Of a DNA stretch of 64,000 nucleotides, positions 25,728 to 34,256 are shown piece by piece (within the stretch, counting starts at the first letter, position 1; each line of letters starts with the position of its first letter). Both the position numbers and the translations under genes were made by a program. The stretch spans positions 1-64,000 of the forward strand of contig NZ_JAFBID010000004.1 in assembly GCF_016811235.1 (NCBI RefSeq), read 5' to 3'. The stretch is from Microvirga arabica. GTDB lineage: Bacteria > Pseudomonadota > Alphaproteobacteria > Rhizobiales > Beijerinckiaceae. Below the pieces are notes generated by a model. It made no database searches, was not told the DNA's origin, and saw nothing but the letters and a program-made list of their open reading frames with translations.

Positions 25728-25774
25728 TAGTCGAGGCGGCACCGTCGCATTAGCTGAAGGTTGACCAAGATCGA

Positions 25775-26598
25775 GGGAACTGTCGCAAACCCATAAGTAA
25801 TTCAGTTCGGTCTATGCCTTCGGTCAACTCCGGAGGTGCATGATGTTCAAAGGCCGTCATTTCGATCGCTCAGTGATCCTGCTGTGCGTCCGGTGGTATC
25901 TGGCCTATAGCCTGAGCCTCCGGAACCTGGAAGAGATGATGGCCGAACGAGGCATTGAAGTTGATCATGCCACCATCCATCGCTGGACGGTCCACTACGC
26001 CCCGCTTTTGCTGGAGCAATTTAACCGACGTAAGCGAGCCGTCAGCCTGAAGTGGCACGTCGATGAGACGTACGTCAAAGTGCGCGGACGGTGGATGTAT
26101 TTGTACCGGGCGATTGACAGCGATGGCGATACAATCGAGTTCTGGTTCAGCGAGCGCCGGAACCTCACGGCTGCCAAGCGCTTCTTGCGCATGGCGCTCA
26201 AGCGGCATGGTAGACCTGAGCGGATCGTCATCGACGGCAGCCAAACCAACTATGAAGCAATCCTGTCGTGCGATACCGAGAACCGTTTGCGGGATCCATC
26301 AAACTGCCCGCTTAAGCCGATAAAGGTTCGACAAAGCGCTTATCTCAACAACCGCATTGAGCAGGACCATCGTGCTGTCAAACGGCGGATTCGCCCAATG
26401 CTTGGGTTCAAATCAGTGAAAAGTGCTCGGGCGATCCTTGGTGGCATCGAGATGATCCACATGTTACGGAAGGGACAGGCGAAATACGTCTGCACTCAGC
26501 AATCATCGCTCGCCGAGCAGTTCGAGCGGCTCGCCGCATAAGTGGATACGACCTGCGCTAGGATCTTCCTGCCCCGGGTGGAAATTGCGACAGAACCC
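25775..26598 (+). mobile_element. IS6-family insertion sequence, complete
   Basis: An 824-bp element with 15-bp imperfect terminal repeats: GGGAACTGTCGCAAA at 25775-25789 and GGGTTCTGTCGCAAT (reverse strand) at 26598-26584, 12 of 15 identical. One transposase gene fills it. Size and ends fit IS6. The 8-bp flanks (AAGATCGA and TCGTCCGG) do not match, so no target duplication is left; deletion next to the element or a cointegrate event would explain this. Confidence 0.85.
25843..26541 (+). CDS. IS6-family DDE transposase
   Basis: A 232-residue transposase with the IS6 pattern: an N-terminal zinc-finger/HTH-like part (YLAYSLSLRNLEEMMAERGI, ATIHRWTVHYAPLLL), the first catalytic Asp in WHVDETYVKVRGRW, the second in RIVIDGSQTNYEAI and the Glu in RIEQDHRAVKRRIRPMLGF. 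Length is typical. Two ATGs occur in a row (25840, 25843); the second is chosen because GGAGG lies 6 bp before it. The gene appears intact and may be active. Confidence 0.92.
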   Translation: MFKGRHFDRSVILLCVRWYLAYSLSLRNLEEMMAERGIEVDHATIHRWTVHYAPLLLEQFNRRKRAVSLKWHVDETYVKVRGRWMYLYRAIDSDGDTIEFWFSERRNLTAAKRFLRMALKRHGRPERIVIDGSQTNYEAILSCDTENRLRDPSNCPLKPIKVRQSAYLNNRIEQDHRAVKRRIRPMLGFKSVKSARAILGGIEMIHMLRKGQAKYVCTQQSSLAEQFERLAA

Positions 26599-26819
26599 TC
26601 GTCCGGGACGCGTGCCCAGAGGCTCACGCCTTCTCCGCCATAGAGGGGCGGGCATATGGGTCATGCAGGATAGCTTTGCGCCTCAAGGCATTGGCCGTGA
26701 CGAGAGCCGTCCGTTCGCGCGGGATCAGCGCACCGAGGAAGCCAACTCCGGTAATACGCTTGAAGATCCAGCGAGCCGTACCCATCATCATGGACGGTCG
26801 CAACCAGGGCTTGGAGATC

Positions 26820-27164
26820 ATGACCGCAGATGACACATGGGGTCTCGAGGAGCGGTTTTGGCTTGAAGGACCCTCGTTCTATGAAAACCATTTAGACCCT
26901 GAGTGCCTGATGGCGTTTCCGGGAATGGGAGTGATGCGGGCGGGGGAGATCCTCGAGAGCCTCAGGGATGCCCCGCGCTGGGCGTCCGTTGACATGGCCG
27001 ACCGTACCGTCGGCAGGCCCTGCGATACCCTCGTGGTGCTTGGATACAGGGCGATGGGCTACCGCGAGGGGGCCAACCCCTACCGGGCCCTCTGCACCTC
27101 GACGTACCGGTCCGACGGCGTGGGCTGGAAGCTTGTCCAGCACCAGCAGACTCCTTCGGGATGA
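26820..27164 (+). CDS. NTF2-like (DUF4440/SnoaL-type) small protein
   Basis: A 114-residue protein: MTADDTWGLEERFWLEGPSF, then ENHLDPECLMAFPGMGVMRA and a strand-rich end, SDGVGWKLVQHQQTP. This is the cone-shaped NTF2-like fold common among DUF4440 proteins, which include stress-related and polyketide-cyclase-like enzymes; no substrate is evident. The ATG at 26820 has TTGGAG before it; a longer frame from 26676 lacks one. The stretch between the IS6 end and this gene (26599-26819) contains a minus-strand frame that may be the cut end of another gene, but I cannot name it. Confidence 0.75.
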   Translation: MTADDTWGLEERFWLEGPSFYENHLDPECLMAFPGMGVMRAGEILESLRDAPRWASVDMADRTVGRPCDTLVVLGYRAMGYREGANPYRALCTSTYRSDGVGWKLVQHQQTPSG

Positions 27165-27338
27165 CCGATTGCCACCGGACCTGAGGGATGCTGTCCAGAC
27201 CTTCGGTCGGGTATCGGAAGGTGCAGTTGGTGGTCTTTGCTGCCGAGTGCCGGAGATCTCGGTGGCTACGAGGCGCGCCGTCGGCTGACCTAATCCCTGG
27301 AGGTTTCCCTCAATCCACATACTCTGATCCGGGAACGT

Positions 27339-27440
27339 CTAGGTGAAGCGCTGGCCTGTCTGCTCCCACTGGCCGAGCCACTTCCCCGGCTTGGTGCGGG
27401 AGGCATCGAAGATGTACGGGCTCACCTCGCCCTCCTCCAT
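27339..27440 (-). CDS. Possible 33-residue protein
   Basis: A short frame opening MEEGEVSPYIFDASRTKPGK and ending LGQWEQTGQRFT, with a strong GGAGGG ribosome site 5-7 bp upstream of the ATG at 27440. The composition looks like protein and the ribosome site is better than chance, but no family is recognised. The surrounding 540 bp (27165-27707) holds nothing else that I can support. Confidence 0.3.
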   Translation of the reverse strand: MEEGEVSPYIFDASRTKPGKWLGQWEQTGQRFT

Positions 27441-27707
27441 TTCCCTCCCCAACCCCACCACCCGGATAAAAGGTAATCACGAACTGGGACTCATCCGCTA
27501 TGCGGGTGCACTGCCAAAGGGCTTTGTTCTCTTATTCCGGGAGTTTTGGTCAAGCCCTTTGAGCGGCCCTTTCCGTCAGTTCGGCTGATACCACCTGTTG
27601 GGTCATGGTTCTCTCCGCGGTCGGCAGACACCGCCGCATGATGGGGTCGGAGGCCTCAGCCTCGCCATGTTGCATACGCGGTCAATCTGCTCCCTGAGGT
27701 TCAGGTC

Positions 27708-28205
27708 TCAGGCCGCAACGGAGCCCACGCGATGGCTGCTGCCTCGTCCCAACAAGGGACATCCTACCGCCAGCTCTGGCGGATCTCTTGGGGTGACTAT
27801 CTCATGCGGGCTGCCCTTCCTGGCAAGGCGCGTCCCCCACGCCTTGATCGGTGACCAGCGCGAGACGCGGTTGAGAATGATGCCCGCCGCCTCAAACAGA
27901 TACGTGCGCGGCAATGGATCACCGCACTTGGAGATCCGACCGCTTCGATCGATCTCGCCTGACTGATATCGTCGTGGAGTCAGGCCAAGGTAAGCCCCTA
28001 CACTGGACGAGCTCGAGAACCGGTCTGGTGTGTCGATGACACTGATATAGGCCAACGCGACCAGAGAGCCGATACCGGGAGCCGTCATGATGCGGCAAGC
28101 AGAAGCCGGTATGCTCAACTTCGCGAACGCGGCCATTCTCATCCACGCGCCCTGCGCAGTGTGGCCGCCCGTCTCCTGAACGTGGCTTGCGCTATGCTCA
28201 GACAT
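27708..28205 (-). pseudogene. IS110-family transposase, C-terminal relic
   Basis: The frame carries the Transposase_20 (IS110/IS116/IS902) domain: [40 protein letters not shown] and [20 protein letters not shown]. The N-terminal DEDD catalytic half is absent: sequence before residue 30 does not match. After about residue 130 the normal C-terminus is replaced by frameshifted sequence. The element is therefore dead. The gap to the kinase gene (28206-28515) shows no gene. Confidence 0.75.
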
Positions 28206-28515
28206 GGCACTCTCTTCGACCCTGAGGCCACCCGAGCGCTTCCCACTTCTTCATGATCCCAGACCGCGCAGACACTCAGATCCGGCTTGTTAAAAGGTGG
28301 GGAATCCCATCAGGACCAATGTGACATCACCCCTCGCGATCCCGCAGGCTCAAGTTGTAGGTGAGATACCACCGCACGCAGAGCAGAATTACCGATCGAT
28401 CAAACTGCCTGCCCTTGAACAGGCTGCTTCATCCTCTCCCGCCAGCGCAGGCCATAGCCCAGCGTGAGGAAAGAAAGAGTTGCGACAGCACCGTGCGGAA
28501 TGCTTCTGACCGGTC

Positions 28516-31257
28516 TCACGCGCTTTGGATAGGAACCTTGAGGGAGAAGACCAGGCCAGTCGGCTCAAACGCAAGTTGAACCCTCCCCTGGAGCTCCTGG
28601 GCAAGACTGCGCTCAATCAGGCGGGTGCCGAAGCCACGATGGGTTGGGACCGGAACAGGCGGGCCACCGCTCTCGGTCCAGGCAAGATGTAGGTGAGATC
28701 CGTTTGCTACCGGACTCACAGCCCAGGTGATCCGGATCTCGCCCGTTTCGTTTGACAGGGCACCATATTTGACGGCGTTCGTCGCCAGTTCATGAAGGGC
28801 CATCGCCAGAGCAAGCGCCATCTGAGGGGACAGACGCACGTCAGGACCTGAGACCTGTACACGGTTTTCACCTTCATGCCTGTAAGCGGCTACAGCCCCC
28901 ATGACGATGTCCTTGAGACTTGCTCCCTCCCAGTTCTCTTCCGTCAGAACGTTATGGGCCAGGGACAGGGCAATCAGACGCTCCTCAATGCCCCTTTGTG
29001 CCTCCTGCGTTGTCTTTGCGTTGCGCAGCGTCTGCGAAGCCACCGACTGAACCGTGGCGAGCGTGTTTTTCACCCGATGGTTCAACTCGTTGATCAGCAA
29101 GCGCTGGTGCTCCTCCCAGCGCTTGCGCTCGGTGATGTCGCGGAAGATAGCTGCGGCCCCAATCACCCGACCATCGGTATCCGTCATCCGGGTTGCCAGA
29201 ACCGACACATCAAGGAGGCAGCCGTCCTTGCGGCGGCGCTTTGCTTCCAGGCGAATGCTCCCTTGGGCGATGGTCTGGTTGAAGGCACCGGACTTGACCT
29301 TCTCCCCGGTCACAGGGTCCGGCGGCACCAGAAGGTTCACAGGCTGGCCAACCGCCTCAGCCTCGGTGTAGCCGAACAGCGCCTCAGCCCCCCTGTTCCA
29401 GGTCAGGATCCGTTTACCTGCGGCATCGAACGAGATGATGGCATCAGGTGAGGAGGACACGATTGCTGCCAGCCTGGCATTCGCCTCTTCGCCTTTCTTA
29501 TGCTGCGTCACATCCAGGACCACGCCACGGGAGCGGAGTACCCTGCCCGCCTCATCCCGGATGTACTCGCCGCGTCCGTGGATCCACCGATCCGACCCGT
29601 CCGGCAGGAGGAGACGCAGGGGCCAATCAAATTGGCGGATGGACGGGTCCTCCCGAAGTTGGCGGAATTCGCTCTGGATCTGCTCGGCATCATCGGGATG
29701 GAAGCGGGCGTAGACATCTTCAAGGGTGAGATGGTGGTTGGCAGGATAGCCATAGAGGACATTCAGGCGCGGCGATGATTTGATCACGCCCGCTACATAG
29801 TCGACATCGAAGATGGCGAGCGAGCCCGCTTCCAGGGCAGTTCTAAGTTCCTGCTCACGCTCCTGCAGGGTCTGCTCGTTCTCCTTGCGGTCAGTGATGT
29901 CCAAAAGGACCCCGAACGAACGGGAGAGCTTCCCATCCGAGTCCAGGTCCATCTCGGCACGTATCAGGAACCAGCGAAGCGAACCGTCGAGACGGTAGAA
30001 TCGGAACTCGCCCTCAAAGAACTTTTCGCCCCGCCTGATCGCTTCTGTCACGGCGGCCACAAGCCGGTCTCGGTCGCCAGGATAGTAGTGGGTGCGAACC
30101 TCTGGCGCATCGAGTTGAGCCTCAGGCGGATAGCCGAAGAGCCGGTTTAACTCCGGCGTTGTCGTGATGGTGTCCGTGGTAGCGTCATGCGCCCACACGG
30201 CCATACGCCCGGCATCCAGCGCCAGCCGCAGCCGGCTCTCGCTCGTACGGAGGGCTGCCTCAGAGCGAGCACGCTCAACAGCGTCCCAAGTCCGCTCGGC
30301 CACGTCCTGAATGAGACGGATCTCCGGGCCCGTCCAATTGCGCGGAACGCTGCTGTGAACGTAAAGGGCGGCAGCCATACGCCCGTGCTTGATCAGGCTC
30401 ACCGTGACAGCCGCCTCAATCCGCAGATAGGCAAACGCTGCCAGCGATCCTGGGCTGCTCGTTCGAGGATCCGTCGCGACATCGCGCACGACCAACGGCT
30501 CGCCTTGCTGCAAGGCGGAATGAATCTCCGGCCCAAAGGCTGTCAGGTCGTGGGTGCCGGCATGATGCTCGACGGTGCCGTCAGTCCAGTTCCGAGGTGT
30601 GGTGAAGTAGCGGGCGGTCCCGTCCACATCGCCATAGCCAACCCGGCTGACCCCGAGGTGCTGTCCCAGCATCTCAGCTGCAGCATGGACTATCTCAAGC
30701 GGGTCGGTCAGTCGCCGCAAGCGGTCCGTGAGGGTGAGCAGGAACTCCAGCCGTTTCTCCGCCTGAACCTTGCTGGTGGTTTCCTGCAGGGTGCATAGTG
30801 CGCCGGCAACTTGCCCTGCTTTGTCCCGGACAGGGTTGTATGAGAAGGTGAAATAGGTCTGCTCCGGCTGCTCCCTGCGATGTAGAACCACCGGAAGGTC
30901 CTCGAAGTACGAGGACAGGCCAGCGTATGCTTGATCGACGACCGGCTCAATTAAGCTCCTGACCTCAGGCCAGATCTCGAAGAGGCTTCGCCCAAGCGCC
31001 CAAGGGTGCTTTTGTCCGAGAACCGGGATGTAGGCATCATTGTAGATGAAGATGCGTTCTGGCCCGCACAGAAGGAACATCGGCGCTTTAGACTCAAGTA
31101 TCACCCCGACCAGATAGGTCAGGCAGTCGGGCCATTGCTCCATCGGGCCGACGGGAGATGATGCCCAATTGTGGTCATTAATGAGGTTCGCCATCTGTCC
31201 GCCATCGGGGAAGCGGTGTGCGGAAGCGCCGGCTTCAATGGCCTGGAGGTGACGCAT
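28516..31257 (-). CDS. Multi-PAS/GAF sensor histidine kinase, HWE type
   Basis: A 913-residue soluble signal kinase without membrane helices. In order: an N-terminal PAS-like domain (PMFLLCGPERIFIYNDAYIP), a GAF domain (about 190-330), then three PAS domains with PAC ends (EFRFYRLDGSLRWFLIRAEM; PLRLLLPDGSDRWIHGRGEY; AIFRDITERKRWEEHQRLL) and a C-terminal HWE kinase. The phospho-acceptor His is in LLINELNHRVKNTLATVQSV and the ATP-binding Asn in LHELATNAVKYGAL. HWE kinases are common in Hyphomicrobiales for light, redox or general stress sensing. No response regulator is adjacent. The start is uncertain: 31302, 31257 or 31194, none with a good ribosome site; 31257 limits overlap with the upstream gene. 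Confidence 0.88.
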   Translation of the reverse strand: MRHLQAIEAGASAHRFPDGGQMANLINDHNWASSPVGPMEQWPDCLTYLVGVILESKAPMFLLCGPERIFIYNDAYIPVLGQKHPWALGRSLFEIWPEVRSLIEPVVDQAYAGLSSYFEDLPVVLHRREQPEQTYFTFSYNPVRDKAGQVAGALCTLQETTSKVQAEKRLEFLLTLTDRLRRLTDPLEIVHAAAEMLGQHLGVSRVGYGDVDGTARYFTTPRNWTDGTVEHHAGTHDLTAFGPEIHSALQQGEPLVVRDVATDPRTSSPGSLAAFAYLRIEAAVTVSLIKHGRMAAALYVHSSVPRNWTGPEIRLIQDVAERTWDAVERARSEAALRTSESRLRLALDAGRMAVWAHDATTDTITTTPELNRLFGYPPEAQLDAPEVRTHYYPGDRDRLVAAVTEAIRRGEKFFEGEFRFYRLDGSLRWFLIRAEMDLDSDGKLSRSFGVLLDITDRKENEQTLQEREQELRTALEAGSLAIFDVDYVAGVIKSSPRLNVLYGYPANHHLTLEDVYARFHPDDAEQIQSEFRQLREDPSIRQFDWPLRLLLPDGSDRWIHGRGEYIRDEAGRVLRSRGVVLDVTQHKKGEEANARLAAIVSSSPDAIISFDAAGKRILTWNRGAEALFGYTEAEAVGQPVNLLVPPDPVTGEKVKSGAFNQTIAQGSIRLEAKRRRKDGCLLDVSVLATRMTDTDGRVIGAAAIFRDITERKRWEEHQRLLINELNHRVKNTLATVQSVASQTLRNAKTTQEAQRGIEERLIALSLAHNVLTEENWEGASLKDIVMGAVAAYRHEGENRVQVSGPDVRLSPQMALALAMALHELATNAVKYGALSNETGEIRITWAVSPVANGSHLHLAWTESGGPPVPVPTHRGFGTRLIERSLAQELQGRVQLAFEPTGLVFSLKVPIQSA

Positions 31258-31429
31258 TTGCCGTCCGTTTGGTTTGCCGCTGCGCACGGCGTTCCCGTTC
31301 ATGAAGAAGCCGGAGAGCCGCTCGTATGACCTCGCTTGCGCCGCGATAGAGCCCAGAGGCTATCGTGCTGTCGATGAAAGCATCGAACTCAGGCTTGCAC
31401 GAGACATTGCGGGTCTTGCGGATGATCAT
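31235..31429 (-). CDS. ParD-like (ribbon-helix-helix) antitoxin, no toxin partner
   Basis: A 64-residue protein with the ParD/CC2985 pattern: NVSCKPEFDAFIDSTIASGL, then YRGASEVIRAALRLLHERER, a basic tail RRAQRQTKRTAN. ParD antitoxins bind DNA through their N-terminal ribbon-helix-helix and wrap ParE with their tail. No parE gene follows; instead the kinase gene begins inside its 3' end (overlap at least 23 bp). It is either an orphan antitoxin or a regulator now tied to the kinase gene. Confidence 0.72.
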   Translation of the reverse strand: MIIRKTRNVSCKPEFDAFIDSTIASGLYRGASEVIRAALRLLHERERRAQRQTKRTANASPPGH

Positions 31430-31590
31430 GGATTAAGCCTGGAGCGGGGTGCACAACGACGATTGGCACACGGCACAGCGTAAGCCAAGCACCTTTGTCG
31501 CCGCGACTAGGCTGATTGTCTCATGTCCACTCCGGGTATGCCGGCATTCTGCCGGTACGAAAGCGGATCCAACTTCGGGACTGTGCCCTG

Positions 31591-32748
31591 CTATACGATC
31601 CCCCATGCTCTGTAGCGGGTGCGGCCGGTGAGCTCTCTTGGTAGGGCGCCCCCGAGCTGGGCCAGCATCAGGTCAACCGCCTTGGGCGTGACCTTGAGCA
31701 GCTTGGCCCCGAGCGGCAACGTCACCAGCGGGCGCGACAGGAACAGCTCGACCAACTCCGGCAGCTTCGAGTTGGAGCGGGTCTTGGCCGTGACCCGGCT
31801 CATCAGCTCGCGGGCGAGGATCAGCCGGTCGAGGTCCTTGTGAGCGATGGCAAGCGCCTCCTCCAGCACCTGGCAAAAGCCCTCCAGCTTCTCGACTGCC
31901 CCTTCCCTCCCCTGCGGCCGGAACTTCGATTGCTTGAAGCCGGCGGCGAGCGGCAGCAGGTGGGCGGTGAGGCCCCTCGCCCGCAGGATGGCGGCGGCCA
32001 TGATCAGGCCGAGCCAGGGCAGGCGGGTGTAGAGGTTGAGATCGAGCCACGCGTTCCACGCCACCGCAGCCGCGGCAATCGCCGGCCAACCGCTGGTGCG
32101 CTTGACCACGTCGAGCCACAGGTCCTCGGCTTCCGCCTCGTCCTGATCGGGATCATAGACCAAGTGCGAGCGGCTCTTCGGGATCAGGGTCTCGCCGGCC
32201 AAGACCTTGCCGGTGCGCTCGAGCAGGGCATCGATCTCGGCAAAGTGTGCTTTCCACGGATCGGCATCATGAGCATAGGCCGGATAGGCTTCTTCATCCT
32301 CCGGATCCGGCCGCTTGCACTTGGACCGGGTGGGCTTGTCCTCGGCCACGGGGCCGATGCCGCGCAGGGCGGCCAGGCCGTCGATGGACAGCGGCCACGG
32401 CGCCTTGCGGGCCATGGCGGTGCGCCGGGCGCGGAGGGCGGCGGCGGCGCGGGTGAGCTCATGGGTGGGATGACGCACATCCATGCCGGCATCGTGCAGC
32501 ACCAGATCACCCACATCGACAAGATGGCCGTCGAGCAACAGAGCGCGCACGGCCTCAGTCATGTCGCAGCGGGACTGCCAGCCGGCCGCCAGGCCGGAGG
32601 CTTCTAGGCGGGCATCGAAGCGCAGGATGCTAATGGTGATCGGCTCGAGCCGGCCGGCGATGCGCTCCCACGGCAGCTCCGGCAGAGCGTAGGTGCGCTG
32701 AACCAGAGGCTCCTCATCGAACTCCCCTGCCCTGCTGCCGAAAGCCAC
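31591..32748 (-). CDS. DUF1612 (RHE_PE00001-family) plasmid protein
   Basis: A 385-residue protein of the family found next to repABC loci on rhizobial plasmids. The N-terminus (LPELPWERIAGRLEPITISI, then FDARLEASGLAAGWQSRCDM), the middle (PWLGLIMAAAILRARGLTAH) and the C-terminal helix-turn-helix (RPLVTLPLGAKLLKVTPKAV, DLMLAQLGGALPRELTGRTR) fit DUF1612 followed by an HTH_13-type domain. Function is unknown; DNA binding is likely from the HTH. It lies 431 bp downstream of repB, on the same strand, where repC stands in a standard repABC operon, but it is not RepC. Confidence 0.85.
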   Translation of the reverse strand: MAFGSRAGEFDEEPLVQRTYALPELPWERIAGRLEPITISILRFDARLEASGLAAGWQSRCDMTEAVRALLLDGHLVDVGDLVLHDAGMDVRHPTHELTRAAAALRARRTAMARKAPWPLSIDGLAALRGIGPVAEDKPTRSKCKRPDPEDEEAYPAYAHDADPWKAHFAEIDALLERTGKVLAGETLIPKSRSHLVYDPDQDEAEAEDLWLDVVKRTSGWPAIAAAAVAWNAWLDLNLYTRLPWLGLIMAAAILRARGLTAHLLPLAAGFKQSKFRPQGREGAVEKLEGFCQVLEEALAIAHKDLDRLILARELMSRVTAKTRSNSKLPELVELFLSRPLVTLPLGAKLLKVTPKAVDLMLAQLGGALPRELTGRTRYRAWGIV

Positions 32749-32928
32749 GCTTGCACCCTCAATCTAAGTTATTGATAGTCCGAGCTATAGCTGAGCAAGA
32801 AGAAGCAAAGCAAGGACTTGCTACAATGGGAGGTGAGACCGTTTAGCACTCTGCAAAGCAGCATTCACAGAGAATGCAATCGGCGCAGGCGAGGAGCGGC
32901 TCTGAGCATCGTCGTAGCCGACAGCTGG

Positions 32929-32944
32929 GGCGCCGATTGGCGCC
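32929..32944. terminator. Hairpin in the repB-DUF1612 gap
   Basis: GGCGCC-GATT-GGCGCC forms a 6-bp GC stem with a 4-base loop. It lies in a 402-bp stretch (32749-33150) without a gene I can support; a 96-codon minus-strand frame there is rich in Cys and Arg and has no ribosome site. In repABC plasmids the corresponding gap makes a small antisense RNA, so a non-coding RNA here is possible but not shown. Confidence 0.35.
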
Positions 32945-33150
32945 AGATCCTTGTATCATAAGCCATTTTCTGACGCGTAGAGGAAGCTCTGCTCTCCCTA
33001 GCTGGTTAACCAACAGGCTTGAGGAACGTGTGCAAACGATCGATTGAACTTGATGTTCGTCTGTGTACATATCCCCTGCAGATCCTCGCAGAGAGAAACG
33101 CGGGATAAGCCTTTTTGCTCCTCGTGATCCCAATTGATAGAAGAGGTGAA

Positions 33151-33169
33151 GGCGGAGGCATCCTCCGCC
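33151..33169 (-). terminator. Terminator-like hairpin after repB
   Basis: On the minus strand GGCGGAGG-ATG-CCTCCGCC folds into a perfect 8-bp GC stem starting 11 bp after the repB stop codon, followed by a pyrimidine-rich tract (TTCACCTCTTCT). It probably ends the repAB transcript, which supports a two-gene operon. Confidence 0.65.
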
Positions 33170-33179
33170 ATTGTGCTGA

Positions 33180-34256
33180 CTATTTCGCGTTCAGGGATGC
33201 CTCATAGTCTCGATAAAGCTCTTCAAGCTTTGAGAATAGGAAGGCTCCAAATTGGCGATCAACAGTCTTATCAATTTGCAACGTATATCGAGCATCGGTA
33301 TCCGTAATGCGGGCTAGTCTTCTGCCTTTTGGATCATTCCAGAAGATCTGCTGTTGAGAGACTTCGACTTTCTCCTTTCGGGAAAGTTTCGCCAACAATG
33401 CCAGGAACCGCTCGTCCGATGACTTTTGAGCGAATTCGGGCTTCGCGACGATCTCGGAGGCTTTATCGAAGCATTTCTGCAGTTTGAAAATCTCGGTCAG
33501 TTCATGCCACCGCGGGCGGCCAATGCCAGGAGCAGCTCCAACAGCTAGGATAATCTCGCGAGGGATTTTGGTCGCGACAGAGATCATCCCGGACAGTTCG
33601 GTTTTAGAGACTGCTAGTGATGATCCAATCACCTGCCTATTGAATCCGGCTTCCTCCAGCTTCACGGCGAAAAGGGCTTTCTCGATGTAGCTCAGGTCCA
33701 GGCGAGCGTTGTTTTCTTGGCCTTGTGCGATGACCAATTCTTCGTTCGATAAATTTCGAACAATCGCACGAACTTTGATGCCGAGTTTGCGAGCGGCAGC
33801 AACTCTTCGATGCCCGTAGGCAATCTGATAATGCCCCTCCCTTTCAGGATGAGGACGCACCAGAATCGGAACCAACTGGCCTCGGTCTTTTATCTGTTCG
33901 ATCAACTCGGTGGGGGGCTGTGATGAATCTTCAAAGCGATCTGAGACAAATGATGCGAGGATCTTGTCTGCCTCGATCTCAACGATGGTCTCGCCGGCTT
34001 CAAGCTGGCTCTTGAGAGCGGCAATTTCTGCGCTGGATTGTCCGCGCATATTTTCCAAGGCGCTTCCGACAGCACCTACAGCATTGCTCCCCCGCGCGAG
34101 GACCGATGACCAGCTAGCACCAGGCTTTACAGGAGCCGTTTCAGCGGACTCTGCTCGGATCGGCACGACATCAGACTGGGCTGCCTGCTGCTCGACTTGA
34201 GGGTTGACCCCGACATCATCCTCGCCGAGGATCGCGGCATAGTTTCGCTTCGCCAT
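33180..34256 (-). CDS. repB: Plasmid partition protein RepB (ParB family)
   Basis: A 358-residue centromere-binding protein. Residues 1-90 are the RepA-contacting region (KRNYAAILGEDD); the ParB/Srx-like domain has LVPILVRPHPEREGHYQIAY and GHRRVAAARKLGIKVRAIVR, the CTP-binding region; the HTH is VIGSSLAVSKTELSGMISVA; the C-terminal third ends in a dimerisation segment (TVDRQFGAFLFSKLEELYRD). The ATG at 34256 overlaps the repA stop by one base; an upstream start at 34271 is less likely. It should bind the four 16-bp parS palindromes beyond repA. Confidence 0.93.
   Translation of the reverse strand: MAKRNYAAILGEDDVGVNPQVEQQAAQSDVVPIRAESAETAPVKPGASWSSVLARGSNAVGAVGSALENMRGQSSAEIAALKSQLEAGETIVEIEADKILASFVSDRFEDSSQPPTELIEQIKDRGQLVPILVRPHPEREGHYQIAYGHRRVAAARKLGIKVRAIVRNLSNEELVIAQGQENNARLDLSYIEKALFAVKLEEAGFNRQVIGSSLAVSKTELSGMISVATKIPREIILAVGAAPGIGRPRWHELTEIFKLQKCFDKASEIVAKPEFAQKSSDERFLALLAKLSRKEKVEVSQQQIFWNDPKGRRLARITDTDARYTLQIDKTVDRQFGAFLFSKLEELYRDYEASLNAK

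Noticed and set aside
26624..26836. 70-codon minus-strand frame next to the IS6 end
   Set aside because: May be the tail of a gene cut by the IS6 event, but no family could be named and it overlaps the ribosome site of the next gene.
31591..32748. DUF1612 gene considered as repC because of its position
   Set aside because: Sequence fits the RHE_PE00001/DUF1612 family and lacks RepC features.
32843..33133. 96-codon frame between repB and the DUF1612 gene, considered as a repC start
   Set aside because: Too short, Cys/Arg-rich and unlike any RepC N-terminus.
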